Assembly: GCA_013399305.1 (NCBI GenBank)
Contig: VXAI01000019.1
Coordinates: 133,941 to 197,940 of the forward strand
Direction: 5' to 3'
Source of the DNA: Rostratula benghalensis
Lineage: Eukaryota; Chordata; Aves; Charadriiformes; Rostratulidae
DNA: 64,000 nucleotides
The notes under the pieces are model-generated. The model ran no database searches, had not been told where the DNA came from, and saw only the letters and a list, made by a program, of their open reading frames with translations. Each line of letters starts with the position of its first letter. The first letter of the stretch is position 1. The position numbers and the translations under genes are program-made. This document shows positions 23,416 to 36,317 of the stretch, piece by piece.

Positions 23416-26400
23416 TCATTTTCCTTTCTTCTCCACTCATCAGTTTTTCATTCATCTCCAGTCACCTGGATATGTATCTCGTCACTTCCCACCAGTCTTC
23501 TCCTCCTCCACACTCACAGGGAGCTCCAAACAGTGCCACTGCCGGACCCTGGGGCACTGAATTTTGCTTTTGTGTGACTTCATAGTTAGGTGGGAAGCTA
23601 ATGCCATATTTCTCCCTTGTTATATAAAGAAGAGACTGTGGGTATCTGGAACAAGAAAGGCTGAAAAGCCACATCATCTGCCGAGAAAGAAACCTTTCCT
23701 GCTGTCACCACAGTAGTACCATCATGCTCGAGCAGGCACAAGATGCTTCTGAAGCACCATGAATGCCACATTTGCTCCATGCTCTGAAGCTGAAACCACA
23801 CACTTAGGTGTCTTTCACTTGGAAGGGGTGAGGAGAGAGAGAATATTTTTCTTCCTCCTTAATTCTCCCTTCACGTATAAAGCCAAGAGAAAGCTGGAAG
23901 GGTAAGACATGATTGGTATTTCATTTTTTTCTAATTGGCCAAAGTATTGAAAATGCTTCTGTCTCTTTAAAATGGTGTGGTATTTTGTGCTGTGACTACT
24001 TCTGGATGTGAAGTTGAGTGAACAGAATAACTTCATGTGTGTTGAGGTGTGAGGTGACCTCATTATTCCTAAATCTGTTCCTGTTTTGTAGCACTTATTC
24101 AGCTCTACTCTTTCAGCTGCTCGAGTGTTTTTATTTCTGCTCTGGTTGTATAACAGAATTATTTTGAAATGTCAAAATCACGGCAACATAAGTTGGTTAG
24201 TTGAGCCAGCCTGGTGGAAATTTAGCTGCTCATAGATAAGATAACAGCGGAGCAAGATTAAACATGGTTTGTGGCTTAATAAGATAAGAAACAACACTTG
24301 TCAGGTTTCACTGTGGTGCAAGGATGTTCATTAATACAAGAGATGCTTCTTTCCAACAGAGAATTCTGGTAAAGACATTTAAAAATTCCCCATTCTTGTC
24401 TTTGCTTGCATGAAATCAGGGCTTCAAAGAGGTGTTGTGTTGAAAGCTCTGATTTCAGAAGAGCATGTCGTGGGGAGTCCTGGTGGGCACTCTGCAATCA
24501 GTGCTCGCTCCGGGGCAGAGGTGCACATCCCCAGGGAGACTCTGCTCCCTTCGACCCTTCATGGTTTTGCTGTCACTGAGGACTTTGCTGTTGGGGCTGT
24601 TTATCTGGAAAAGGGGCTCCTGTACACTAGTGAGGAAGCTGAAAAATTATTTATCCAAGTTTGCTCAGTGGTAACCAGGCAGCCTGGCTGGTCATTTCCA
24701 TATAGAGTTTACTTGAAGAAGCCAATTAGAAGGGGGTGTCTGTATATACCATTGTAAATGCTATATGTTGTTAAATTTCTTAAGCTAACTTGAATTTTTT
24801 TCCATTGGAAAACCAACATTTAAGGGACAACTGAGAGACAAGAGGCCAAATCTATGGCTGAATTAATAACCTCCAATGTCTACGATGACGTATGACAAAG
24901 TTTTAGCAAGCTCAGTGTCCCTATTCCCTGTCACATGCAAAATAGGTCAAGATGAAACATGGAGTCAGCTAAGCAGACGAGAGGGGGCAGACATTTCAGT
25001 TTGGCTTCAGTGGTTGGCAAAGTTGCCAGCTCAGATGTGCATTATTTAATTATTCTCCACAGAACAAAATGTAAGAACAAAATACCACATGTGCCTAAAT
25101 TTTTGGCATATTTGACGTGAACTTGAGTTGTTTGGGGAATAGCTAGGACCTAAATTTCTACCACATTTCACTTCTTAGCTATTAAAAGCTATTTTCATGT
25201 AAGTCAGTGTAAAGAAGCTTTATTTTTCCCTATAAATTTTGACTGCACAGAATTAAATTTTGCCATTTCACCTTTTAGTCTTCTTTCATTTAACATTTTG
25301 ATGTGTAAGAAAAGCTTGTGTTTCAATTTCCATACCTGCTTGAACAGAGAAAGGCTGTGGCACTGGTGGTAAGCAGTTGGGGTGTGACAGAAATAATGCT
25401 GATATCAGAAAGTTAGAGGGGGAGTTGTTTCTACCTCTTTGTTGTAGAAATGTTCACCACTTATCTTAGTGCCTGTAGTCTAGGTGATGCTGTTACAAAA
25501 AATAAAGAAGTCCTTTGATAACCTTGGGTGATTATTAAACACTGCTAATCATCCTCAGCTAGCAGATCATTTTGTGGTCATTCATGCACCTCCAACCTTG
25601 ATGCTAGATTAGGTAGCCCTTCTCAGAGGTACCTCTTGACACCTATGCTTTTCAGTATCATAATGTTCATCTGTTGGTCTTCAAGTTGGATCAAAGCCAC
25701 AGGGTTTGAAGTGATCAAACTGTAAAGCTGTTTGAACAGCTGCAGAATGTGCCCAGAGGAGCAACCACAGCTTTTGTGAACCACAAGAGTGTTTGCTCAG
25801 GTAGCCATGCAGCCTTTCTGGTGGTCCTGAGCCCTACTGTAAGCTCTCCAAGTCCGAATCAATCCCGGCTTGCTGGCTACTAGGAGGGATGCCATTAGGA
25901 TTTAGTGTAGGGCTGTGAAGGGAAGTCTTGAGGGGGCTTGGTAAAGCAATGTATTTGCTACAGGGAATCTTGTTCCTGTCATCTGCTGGAATGGAGCCTT
26001 TTTGAAATGGGTCAAAAAGCCATGCATTTTGTCAGACCAGAGTAGTTTGATATTTCTATTCTTTTTCTTTTTTTTTTTTTTTTTAGCCCTTTTTAATTAA
26101 AAAGGAAATTGAGTGAAAGCCATTCTCTTGGCTCCTGAGAATGTTTCATTAATGAAAAAAATGTGTCCCTGTAGAAAGAAGTCACAAAAGACATTATGAC
26201 ACTTAAGTCTTGATGTATCTGCCAAAAAAAAAAAATCAGTATGAGACACCTCAGAGGAGAGGGAGACAAGAGGATACAACTCTCAACTTTTTATTTTATC
26301 TTTTCTCATTCTCAGTTTGGTCCCATTTGCCTGTGTTTTGGCGAAATGATTCTGTGTGTCTGTATTACCAGCGCTTAGCAAAATGCAGCTGCTAAGCAGC

Positions 26401-26802
26401 TTGGGATTCTTAAATGTTTCTCCAAATAAACTAATAATGTGTGTTTAATTGACTTTGTAGAGGAAGATTTAAGAAACCAGTATTATTGAACGTAGGGTGT
26501 ACAAAATATTAATTAAAATTTTCCTCTGTTAAAAACTTCACCTTATGGACTTCAAAAGCCCCTGTGGTGGATATGGAAGTGGTAAGGTCCTCTGTTTAAA
26601 CCAGAAGATAACCACAAACTTCTTTAGTTTAAAATTAAAAAAGCAAAATCTTTCTCTAGATCCTGAGTTTCAGGAGAAGCTCTTTTTTGGTCTAAACACG
26701 TTTGGGATGTAAAGGCCTAAGCTTAGCTGCTTGTTGCTGGTCCTTGGGTAAAGCTTGTATGGTATGATTTTGAACCAACACCGTGCAAGAATGGAAAAGC
26801 CA

Positions 26803-26846
26803 GCACTAAAACATGTATTTCCTGGCATTAAAACATGTATTTCCTG
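26803..26846. repeat. 22-bp tandem duplication, one mismatch
   Basis: Two adjacent 22-base units (26803-26824 and 26825-26846) share TAAAACATGTATTTCCTG and differ only at their fourth base (C versus T). It is a simple local duplication. Confidence 0.92.
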
Positions 26847-28591
26847 CTGAGTGTTCTGCTGCACTGTAAGCTGCTTGGTTCCTGGGAGATTTGAAAATGA
26901 GACCACCCGTTGGTATGCCAAACAGCAGACCTGGGAGCTTTGCTTTACAGGGTCTATTTTCCCTCTAAATCCTGGTTGCAAAGATCTATTCGTGGAAGAC
27001 TGGCATCTCTGCGAAAGGAGCTACGGGGGCCATGGGAGGTTTTATCGAGAGCACAGAGAAGTACTGTAGCAGGCCTTGGCTCAGCCTGTGGTGACCAAGA
27101 ACTGCATAATGAAGTCTTTTTTAGGTTTTATATTCAAAAGTTTGTGGCTTGCTAAGAGGGATTTGCATCATTGTTGCTTCTTTTATGACGACCATATAGA
27201 CTGCTGAATGCCTGTCTACGTTTCATGGTCCTATAGGATGCTTCAGAAAACATTAGTGTCTGGCACAATTTTCCTCAGAAAGCTCAGCCTCCAGGTTTCA
27301 TGGCAGTTATTGACATTAAACTGTTCTTGTAAAGTTAAAGATGTGGGTGCTAATGTAATGACAGGGTTTTCTGACTTTATAAAATCCGCTGCTGTTATTC
27401 ATAGCACCTGTAAATGGTTGCCTAATATTCCAGGTGTTATTGCCCGTGTGGAAAAGGTAAGCTATTTGTGGCTTTGTAGCTGGATCAGACTGAGCAAAAA
27501 GCAGTTATATCAACTAACGTACCAAATGAATATTGCATGAAAGATCAGTCAGGAGGTCTTAGCTATCAATCTGAAAGCACCTTGGCTCTTACTAGTTAAA
27601 ACCTCCTTTAGTGTTTTCCACAGGGAGAGGGCTAAATATAAAGACCATGTATTTCATGCTCAGCTTGATTTGTAAGGCTGTTCCTACAAGCTTCCTATCT
27701 GTGTTCTCTTGAAAACAACAACAAAAAAACCTTTCCCTTTGGTGATTTCATGGCTTTTGTTTCTTCCTCAGAGAAGATCAAGTCTGGAGTTTCTCTGACT
27801 TCGTCTGAAATTGTAGGCATGATCAATTTGTTTAAGAAACCTTGTAAGTACTCGACCGAATCTGTAGATTCTGGAGCACACGATGTCCTGTCATTCGAAA
27901 GCTCACTGTTAAGTTTTTGTGGCTTATTCTGGAGTCCTTTCAGCAGGGAGCTGGCTGAGGGGCAAATGTGCTGTGCTTATTGTTTTGAAGCAGGAGCTGC
28001 TGCTAATGTATGTGCTGCTTTTGTCCATTTTTTATGGCAGTCATCATACACAGCGTGTGTGTGAAGGGGAGTCAATCCAAACCAAAGTTTCCTGTGGCAT
28101 CACTGGGAGCTACATGCACCCCTGTGGGAAACTCTGCTCCCCCAGTTTGTGCTGTGTCAGATGCTGTGCCTTGCTGTACCTTTTGGTATAGACCTTCTAA
28201 TTGATGAAAGCTTAGCATTTATGGATTTAAATTTGGAAGTAAATAGAAAAGCATGGGCTCATTTAAGATCATCTGGACCATTTTTTCAAAGTTGTCAAAA
28301 AGTTTGCTCTTTTTAAAGCCTTACTACTGGAGCTAATTTCAATGGACTTTCCTACATTAGTTGTCAAATACTATCTTCAATTGCACTGATACTAACCTAT
28401 GTTATTTCATTTTTATTTCTTGCATTGGATTTGTGGAGATTATTTGACAAATCCAGGATTTGAGTTAAATGATGCAAATGGACTGAAGCAGTATGAAATT
28501 TGTAGCTATGTGTAAACACCAAGCATGCTATCAAGCAGTGGTGCTGGGTTAACGTGGTGTCCTTCTGTTCACTTCTCTGTTGATGGAGTTT

Positions 28592-28630
28592 GGGGGCTTG
28601 GGGAAGGGGAAAGGGAAGGGGGGAGGAGGG
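28592..28630 (+). other. G-run-rich tract, possible G-quadruplex
   Basis: Within 39 bases the + strand has six G-runs of three or more (lengths about 5, 4, 4, 3, 6 and 3) separated by spacers of two to four bases. This meets the usual four-run, short-loop pattern for intramolecular G-quadruplexes. Folding is inferred from pattern only. Confidence 0.7.
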
Positions 28631-28931
28631 TTTGGCCAAAGAGTTTATAAGGAGCAGGATTTGCTTTCAACATGAGGTGATGGTTAACGTTTTAGTCTGT
28701 TTTCAGGTTTCCTGATTATTTGTCTATTCCAGTTCAGAAGTAAATAGTATCTCTGTTTCCATTGGATTGCATGATGTCTCACATGAGCTTGTGCTACTGA
28801 AAAGGTATTAAGAGGGGAAAAGGCTCTCACTTGATTCACCAACTGCCCTTCAGAACAAGGAACAAGGTCCCCCTGTCACTGAAGTCGAGGTAAATGCTCC
28901 AGGAGGGAAAGAAAGGAGAGAGGAAGGAATG

Positions 28932-28970
28932 AAAAAAAAAAAAAAACCCAAACAAAAAAACCCCAAAAAA
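28932..28970. repeat. A15 run grading into A/C-rich tract
   Basis: A15 (28932-28946) is followed by CCC and CCCC interruptions that copy the tract at 20760-20797. Low complexity only. Confidence 0.85.
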
Positions 28971-31781
28971 CTTTATTTCTCAACAAGTTACCTAACGGGC
29001 TCTAATTACACATTGAAAGGATGGAAGAGGACTCACTTGCCTGCACTGTGGAAGAATTTGTGTAGGAAGAAGAGACAGAAGTGTTTGAAATACCTGGCTG
29101 GCTCTCTGTTGTCATCTGTTAATAATTCACACAGCCCTTTCATTTGTATCTTGTTGAGAAAAACAGAGTAGGCCTGAAATATAAAGCAGCTCTTAATTTC
29201 TTTTGTGAGGGAGTGGGAGTACAGCATGTCCATTCAGAAAGAAAAGAATTTTCTTCTGTGAAGTTCTCAGGCTTTTTTAGTTTTCTTTTTGTAGGCAACT
29301 TCGCCAGTGGTATTGTGGGAAGGAAACTCTGTTTCTGATGTGGCTTTTACACTTGTGTTAGTTATTATTAGTTAAGTCATAACTGAGCTGCAAATTCCAG
29401 CGTCTGACTTTCCCAGAATTCGGTGCTTGTTTTTGTAGAAAACCATTTGCCACACAATTACCACCAAATAAAATTATACATCACTGTCCTGTCTTATACG
29501 GGGTTTTGTGGTCAATCACTGTATGGTACTTCTGTAAAGACTTAAAAACCCCTGTCAGCCAGCTGTGGGGCACAAATGTGATTCAACGTCATGTGAGCCT
29601 TCTCTGAAAGTTGCCTCTCGGGGAAATCCATGTCCACAGTCACTGCCTCTTTTAATAGAAAAAAGGATTGGGTGAAATATATTCAGTTTCTCAGAGAATA
29701 GCTGTGTTTAGTGGAGAGGATTAAAAGTAGAAAGGTAGAGAATATCTACAGTTTGCCAGCCTTCTAGCTGAGGTGAGTGATGCCCTGGTGGTCTTGTTTG
29801 CAGAACATGCTTCTGTGCTAGAGCTTCATTTTGCCTTTCTTTTCAGCCCCTTTTCTGTCTTAGTATGTGCAGTGGTTTCTGAACTCTCTTACCCGCAGCA
29901 AACTATCTCCCAAAATGGATAAAGAGAAAATTTTGAAAATACTGTGGTATTTAAATCTTGTTGGTAATATCTTACTTGGGATATTTGGGTTTTTTCTGAT
30001 TCCTTCTGCAGAAGGACAAGCAAAATGATCCATCTAAAAAATGCTAACGTGAACAGAGGTGATGTACACATCCACAGGTACTCTAAGATAGGATAGCAAT
30101 GCTTTCTACACATGGAACATGAATTTTTGAATAGCTTATGGGTGGAGACAGCCACTAATTGGCTAACCCAGTCATTTATAGCAAAGGCACTCATTATCTT
30201 TGTTTTCTAAGATTTCTTCCTAGTTCCCTTTCAGAAAAGCTGGGACACGTGTTCTGACAGCCTGTCCCCACGGGTCAGGACTGAATTAAAAATGACTCCT
30301 CTGCTCCTTGAGCAGACTGGCTGCTCCTGGAAATGCGACACTCAGCGAGGTGGAATTCTTGTCTGCACCAACCTTGCCATGCCTGCCTTTATTTTTCCTA
30401 ATTACAAAACAACTTACACTTAACAAGTTGCAATTAATCAAAACCTTTCTGCTTTGCTACACGTATAACATTATATTTGCAGTGAAATGCTTCATAAACT
30501 AATTAGAGATCTTGACCCAGTGTACCTGGGAGACTTCTGTCCTCTATACTATCTTATTAAATATGGAGATTAAAATCTTGTTGTCTCATTCCAGAGATGC
30601 AATCTCTTCATGTTTTTCTTCTCCTGTGGCAGACTACATTTAATTCTTATTCTGGAATGCTGTTTCCCTAAATGATGTGTCCTCTTTAGCCCATTTCACA
30701 ATTCAGCCTCCAGCGGGAATGACCAGCTGCTCCCTGGCTGGGTTTGTCCCAGCTGACTGCTCAGGTGCTGGAGGGTAATAAGTGGCTGACTCTGCACAGG
30801 TTTCTCTGGTTATCCTGAAGAACCAGTACAAACAAACCTTACCAGTCTGGTAGCATGGTCCCAGGAGGGACCATGGGGGAGGGTGGAGAAGAAGCACGGC
30901 TGTTCACGATGAGGTCAGGTCCACAGGACTTGCTAGCTCCATCACGGAGCTTGTTCCAGCAGAAGAGAGGGAAGTCCTGAAAGGCTGCCTTGGTGGCTGT
31001 GCCCTTGTCCATCATCACCTTGAGGGGCTTACACCTTTTCCTCTCTGTGGATCTTGGAACAAAACCCAGGATGTTTTCAGTAAAAAAAAAAAAAAGAAGC
31101 AAGCAAAATAAATGTCCTTTCTCCTTCAACTTGAGCTTGTTCTGCTGGAGGTCAAGTAATGCTGGTGATGACTCTGCATCAATTACCCAGGCCTGATGTC
31201 TCTGGAGCTGCTGCCTGGGCTCTCAGTGTGCTGTGAGGAAACATTCTGTTTCCATCACTGCTGTCTCTGGCAGAGTTTGTTTTGTTGAGGGTTCTTGTGG
31301 CAGATGCTGTAAGTAAACAAACGTTTGATGATTCTTCGTTGTGTCCTTCTCTGAGATGTCAGGTCTTGCGTGAGTTTTCACAGCCATACTTTCAGACTTT
31401 CCTCAGTCCTGGTTAAAGTTCAGATCCTTTGGTTGAGAGGGTTTTGGCCTCTTTTACAGTGATGTGCAGCACAGGTGGTGTCCATGCATGACCCTGATGC
31501 CCCAGGTGCTGCCAGGGTGGAGCACTTGCCATCACCGAGGTACCTCCAAGAGGAACAGTTACAGGTAGATAATGTGCTTCAGCTTCTGTCCAGTGCCCCT
31601 TTCCACTTTCCTCTGAATGTTTTATTTGACTGACATAGGAGAAAGCACTTCACTGTGCTTTTTTGAAAGTACTTGGTAAAACCATTATTGTGTTTATGGT
31701 GGCAGATGCTGTTGAAATATTTTTTGAAAGCAGTTAAATTTTTTTGTGGGTTTTTTTTTTTTGTTACAAATAGTGAGATCT

Positions 31782-31845
31782 CATAGAATCATAGAATTAT
31801 GAGTCTGGGTTAGAAGAGACCTTTCAGGTCATCATTGCTCTCTTA
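31782..31845 (-). mobile_element. Short CR1 LINE 3'-tail remnant, reverse orientation
   Basis: ATAGAATCATAGAATTATGA, then GGGTTAGAAGAGACCTTTCA and GGTCATCATTGC match the reversed terminal 60 bases of CR1, including two copies of the terminal ATAGAAT repeat. It is either a very short 5'-truncated insertion or the only still-readable end of an old one. Confidence 0.75.
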
Positions 31846-33185
31846 TTTTCCACTTTTTGGTGAAGTGGTTATCCAGACACTGTCTGCATTCCCTTACCAT
31901 TCCTGGAGCTTTAGAATACAATGTGAGCGATGCTCTTTTAAGACCCTGTTTACCAAAACGTATTTGAATGCCTTTTAGTCACATGTTTGACTCTGATATG
32001 TGAGCTACATTCAAGGCAAGTAGCAGCTGTCCTCCTATTAATTACTACAAATATATAATGCCAGGTAGCTCTGTGTATTCTTTCCAGATTGGGTTTTTTT
32101 TTCCCCTCAGATTCATCAGTGATCTGCAATATGTAAGTACATGATAAACTTCTTGTATAGAAACGTGTCTGGTGGGCATCTCCACTTAGCATTTGTTGGA
32201 ATGTTAATAAAACAGTGAATTCTCAAGAACTACAGCACATTATTTGTCACTAGTTAATTTTCAGTTTACGCTCTGAAATAGTTAAACCCAGTTTTGCGAG
32301 TCAGTCAGCCAGAGAGCAGATATGCATAGCATGAGCTGTGACTAAACAAAACAGCTAGAATTGTGTTTGTGCAGAGTGGTGTTTTCTGCAAAGAAATGGT
32401 GACAAATCTATATCCTGATATATATGTCACGTCTCTACCATCAGGTTTAAAAAAGCGAATAAATCAAGCCAGACTGAAAACCAGAGGATTTGGAGGAACA
32501 ATCATATCTCTATCTCCTATTTTGTTCTGGTGCGGTGTGGATGGGGATTTTGTGGTTTGGCTGCAAACAGTTTACAGCTGAAAAGCAGGGAAAGGGGGAA
32601 GTGGTGTTTCTCCTGCAATGTAGACATACCCTCTGATGAAAAATCCTAGAGAAAATGTTATTCTGCATTGGCATTACCACGTGTTTCGGCCCCACAACTT
32701 TTCTTTCTTCCATATGCAAGACCTAATCTTAAAAAGTGGAGAAGAAGGGATGAAATGGTGGGAGAAGCCTGAGTTTAATTTGTACGTTGTGCATAGATAC
32801 CTTCATATACCTATTTCCTATACCTATTTCCTATTTCCTATACCTAAATTAAATATACCTATTTCCTATACCTAAATTAAATGCCTCTTTCCTCTGACTG
32901 TCCCGGGTGGGTCTTACTCTGCATATAGCTTTTGGGCTTTAGCTCTTGCTGTTTAAAGAAGTATCAAGATTAGCACAGTTGTTTAGAGCACCAGGATTTT
33001 TCAAAAAATGCAGCAGAGAACCTGGTACAAGGATCTAGGGATCTGATGGTGAGCAAACACAGGGCACTGCAATGACTATTCTCTACACCTAGGATGTTTG
33101 GTTGTACATGTTAATTTTCTCCTTCTGTGTGCCATGATTAAAAACATTGCCCACAATGAAAAAAAATTACTGTTGTTTCCACAGT
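31846..33185. other. Non-coding stretch with a minisatellite
   Basis: No gene recognised. The notable item is the small tandem array at 32807-32885, listed separately. Confidence 0.55.
32807..32885. repeat. Nested minisatellite (13-bp and 28-bp periods)
   Basis: A 28-base unit starting TATTTCCTATACCTAAATTA is present at 32832-32859 and again, in 26 of its bases, at 32860-32885. Upstream, 13-base units of the form TACCTATTTCCTA repeat from 32807. The array therefore grew in steps, first by short and then by longer slippage or unequal exchange. Confidence 0.9.
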
Positions 33186-33327
33186 CACTGGCCCTTTATC
33201 ACTCTGTGAATGAGCAGTTTTCTCCACAATATGCTGTTAATTTCAGAGAGTTAGAAAAGGCCTAGTTAAGGCCTAAGTAAAATTACTGCACAAAAGTTGA
33301 TTTCTGTTTTACCTCAAACCAGGATGC
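33186..33327 (+). mobile_element. Partial solo LTR, second avian ERV family, copy 3 (3' end only)
   Basis: This block aligns with the last 140 bases of the LTR at 8353-9036: ATCACTCTGTGA, GCTGTTAATTTCAGAG, AGTAAAATTACTG and the terminal TTTTACCTCAAACCAGGATG. It lacks the duplicated TTAG unit present in the other two copies. The upstream part of the LTR is deleted or unrecognisable. No viral coding sequence is attached. Confidence 0.72.
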
Positions 33328-35915
33328 TTACACTTTCAGACAAATCTTTCAGAAACAATAGTGTGAGGAAGGCTTCAAAAGAAGCACAAGCTGGACCTGC
33401 TTTGAGATGCTTTGCAGTATCTCAGCTTCAAAATGCATCAAGGAGAGAGGTGTGTGCATCTCTTGAGGGTCACATAATGGAAACTGATTATTTTTATAAA
33501 CTTTTCTTTTGGCTTTTTTGTGCCATCATGATTCTTTTGGCCTTGCATGTGCTGCAGTAGCCCTGGGTGGTGCTTGACAGAGATTGAAAAATAGTTTCAG
33601 CTACTGAATGCTTGTAGTTGAAATAAATTGATGAGATACAAGGCAAGTAAAAAAGGTTAAAGCTTGAGTACTCGCCTCTTTCCTCTGCCCCCACCCCTTT
33701 CCCACATTTGCTCTCCAGGAGTCCTTTGATAGTTACTGCTCTTGAGCCTTGAGTTGTACAAGTACAGTGGAGGTATCAGGTGAAGGAGTGTTTTATGCAG
33801 GGTGGCAGGAAGCCTATGGTGCCAGAGAAACCATTAGAGAAGGGAGCTAAGTACAGTTTGGTCAGCACAACCACCCCCTGAATCTCACTTTGAACTTCCT
33901 TTCACTGGACAGGCAGGGTACCAGCTGCTGTACCAAGTTGCTTGCAGGGATCCAAAATGTGCCTCGGCACCTGAGAAACAAATTCTCAGAGCTGCTGAAA
34001 GGGACTCCCACACCCTCCCATGCTTCACAGTCAGACCTGGGCATTAGTCAGTACCAGCAGCCGAATTTCTGCTTCTTGCTCTTGCTCTGTCGCTATTCTG
34101 GAACAGCTGGAGGGTACCTCATCTGCCAGAGGGCACCTTGGACAAGTGACATCTTCTGGAATGATGCAGCATCAGGAGATCCTGTGCTTGGCTGGTCCCC
34201 TTGGGCTTTTATGGCTGCTGTAGCCCCTCAGAGAACAGCAGACAACCTATGCTCTCACCATCCTTCCAAGGTTTATAAACAGCATAATTCAATATTTTTC
34301 ATTTTAGGGTCTGTGCTTCTGTCATATCCTAGAATCTACAATGCCCTAATTTCCCTTGGTGGTAGTTATGTTTAACCATCCTCACTAGCACAGGAAATAT
34401 CATGCTTTGCCTGGCCACCTGAGCCCCCCCCCCCCATTCTGTTTCATTCTGGGACATCATAAATGGTGAATAAATTCTTGTGTGGGTAGGCAAAGTTGGA
34501 AAGAAAGTGCCATCTCCCTTCCCAGTGATTTTTTAATCACATCCAACTCCTGTGGCTAAATTTCATGTATTTCACCAGTTTAGTGGTGGTGATGCTTCAT
34601 AGTCTCAGTGCAGTGAGACAGAGTGTAATTAGTGCAATCAGTCACATCCTGGCCTGGAAATCCTCACCTGGAACTCAACCAGCATGACAACAGAAAATAG
34701 TTTTTTCTCTTTTTCTCTTCTCTAGATATGTTTTAACAGGAAATGTCTGGTTGTCCTAGTTCAAGGATAGAATTTAGATATTTTAAAAATAATGTTTAGG
34801 TTTGTGAATACTTGAGTATCATTTCTTTATGGCTGCTGCTTCTTCTTCTGCTCTTCTCTTTGAGTATTTAATGAAGTGAATATTGTTAGATTTCCAAAGA
34901 TCAGAAGAAAAAATATTCAAGAGGTTTTTATTTCTTTGGTATTTATAGGGAAGTCTAAGCTAAAAAATTTCATCAGATTTCTCAGAGGTTACCAGTCAAT
35001 AAGTGTTTCTAGTGATGTTCTGTTTCTATGTTTTAATTCTGGAAAACAAAGGCAAACCATAATCACCTCAATTCTTCAGTTGCCTCCAAATAGCAAATAC
35101 TCCACTGAAAATACATTAATTGTATTAGTCTTGGTGTGTTCTCACTTTTTTTTTTTTTCTCTCTTAATAAATAGCAGCAGGGAAATATCTTCTTCTTTTG
35201 TATATTTTATTAGATTGATGACAAGATGAGGAATTGAGTCAATTTTAAGCTCATTTTTCAAAGCAGATCTAGCATCTAAGAAAGGTAAAACTACCAGAAC
35301 TTCAACCCTAACCCTTACAGTCCTCTTCCTGCAACAAAAATGTCTTACACACACCTTGTGTCAGTGCTTGGTCTCGGTGGAGGAGGCAACCCAGGCTGGG
35401 GGGGTCTGGTGAGGATGGGAAAAAGCCACTAAGATTTCCCTGTCCTGTCTTTGACTCCACTCTGAAAAAGTTATTGGAAATTTGCCTTTTTGGCTCAGCC
35501 TGCTTACCACATAAGGCCAGATGACGAAGAAGGCATGGCTGTTTAAGGTCTGTAAAATGCTTTGAACTCTGAAATACAATACTAGTACAATTAGTGATTA
35601 ATGCTAATGATCAATTCTGCATTTTTGTCTCCGTAGTCTGATTAACAGCTTAAAATCTTGCTACTGAAATTGCTGGTAACAGCAGCTCAGCTTGAGGTTT
35701 TTCTCTTCATAGCATTCAAGTCAATACTGAGATGCTACTTCATCCTGAATCCCATAGTTGTCTGTTACAAAAATCAGCAATTTCAGAAAAAAGGTGGAAA
35801 TGGCCATCTCTCCTTGGCACTTAGAAGATCCTCTGTGGACTGGGAGACCAGTGTGTCAGGAGGGGAGGTAAAAGTGGACTACGATACTCTGTGGAGCACG
35901 GAGGTGATGCTGAAG
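33328..35915. other. Non-coding stretch; no exon recognised
   Basis: About 2.6 kb with no supported gene. It includes a C12 run (34424-34435) and a T13 run (35146-35158). A 161-codon open frame at 33890-34375 has no known domain and no splice or start context that would support it. Confidence 0.55.
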
Positions 35916-36245
35916 ATCATAGAATGGTTTAGGTTGGAAGGGACCTTAAAGATCACCTATTTCCAACCCCCCTGCCATGGGCAGGGATGTCTCCCACCAG
36001 ACCAGGTTGCTCAGAGCCCCATCCAGCCTGGCCTTGAACACCTCCAGGGATGGGGCCTCTACAACTTCTCTGGGCAACCTGTTCCAGTGCCTCACCACCC
36101 TCATAGTGAAAAAATTCTACCTAATAGCTAATCTAAATCTCCCCTCTTCTAGTTTGAAGCCATTACTCCTCATCCTGTCACTGTATGCCCTTGTAAAAAG
36201 TCCTTCTACAGCTTCCAAAGTACCTCTTCAGATGTGGAGGAGCAG
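35916..36245 (-). mobile_element. CR1 LINE 3' fragment, reverse orientation, well preserved
   Basis: Starting at ATCATAGAATGGTTTAGGTT on the + strand, this is the reversed CR1 3' end: TTGGAAGGGACCTTAAAGAT, CCATGGGCAGGGATG, CCAGACCAGGTTGCTCAGAG and CCCTTGTAAAAAGTCC are near-consensus. It is 5'-truncated around 36245. Better preservation than the other copies suggests a younger insertion. The 157-codon + strand ORF across it (35658-36131) is a repeat shadow. Its first 120 bases pair with the forward CR1 copy at 36318-36443. Confidence 0.9.
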
Positions 36246-36317
36246 GATGAGTTGTAATCTGTGTGGGAAGTAAGATGTAAGGTTGTGGTGAAGATTTACC
36301 CAGGTCTGGCATATTTC

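Larger units (their letters stand above)
23416..31781. other. Non-coding stretch; no exon recognised
   Basis: About 8.4 kb with no supported gene. Contents noted are a T17 run (26068-26084), a 22-bp tandem duplication (26803-26846), a G-run-rich tract (28592-28630) and an A/C-rich tract (28932-28970). Frames of around 100-115 codons, for example 24410-24757 and 27208-27540, are without recognisable protein motifs. Confidence 0.55.

Noticed and set aside
30839..31129. 96-codon minus-strand frame next to an A13 run, considered as a retropseudogene
   Set aside because: The A-run is on the wrong side for a minus-strand retrocopy, and no parent protein was recognised for either strand.
33890..34375. 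161-codon + strand open frame
   Set aside because: No recognised motif; no matching splice or start context; not distinguishable from chance.
35308..35325. CCCTAACCCTTA, telomere-like words
   Set aside because: Fewer than two exact units; too short to be an interstitial telomeric repeat.
35658..36131. 157-codon + strand open frame
   Set aside because: Its 3' half is the antisense of the CR1 fragment at 35916-36245.
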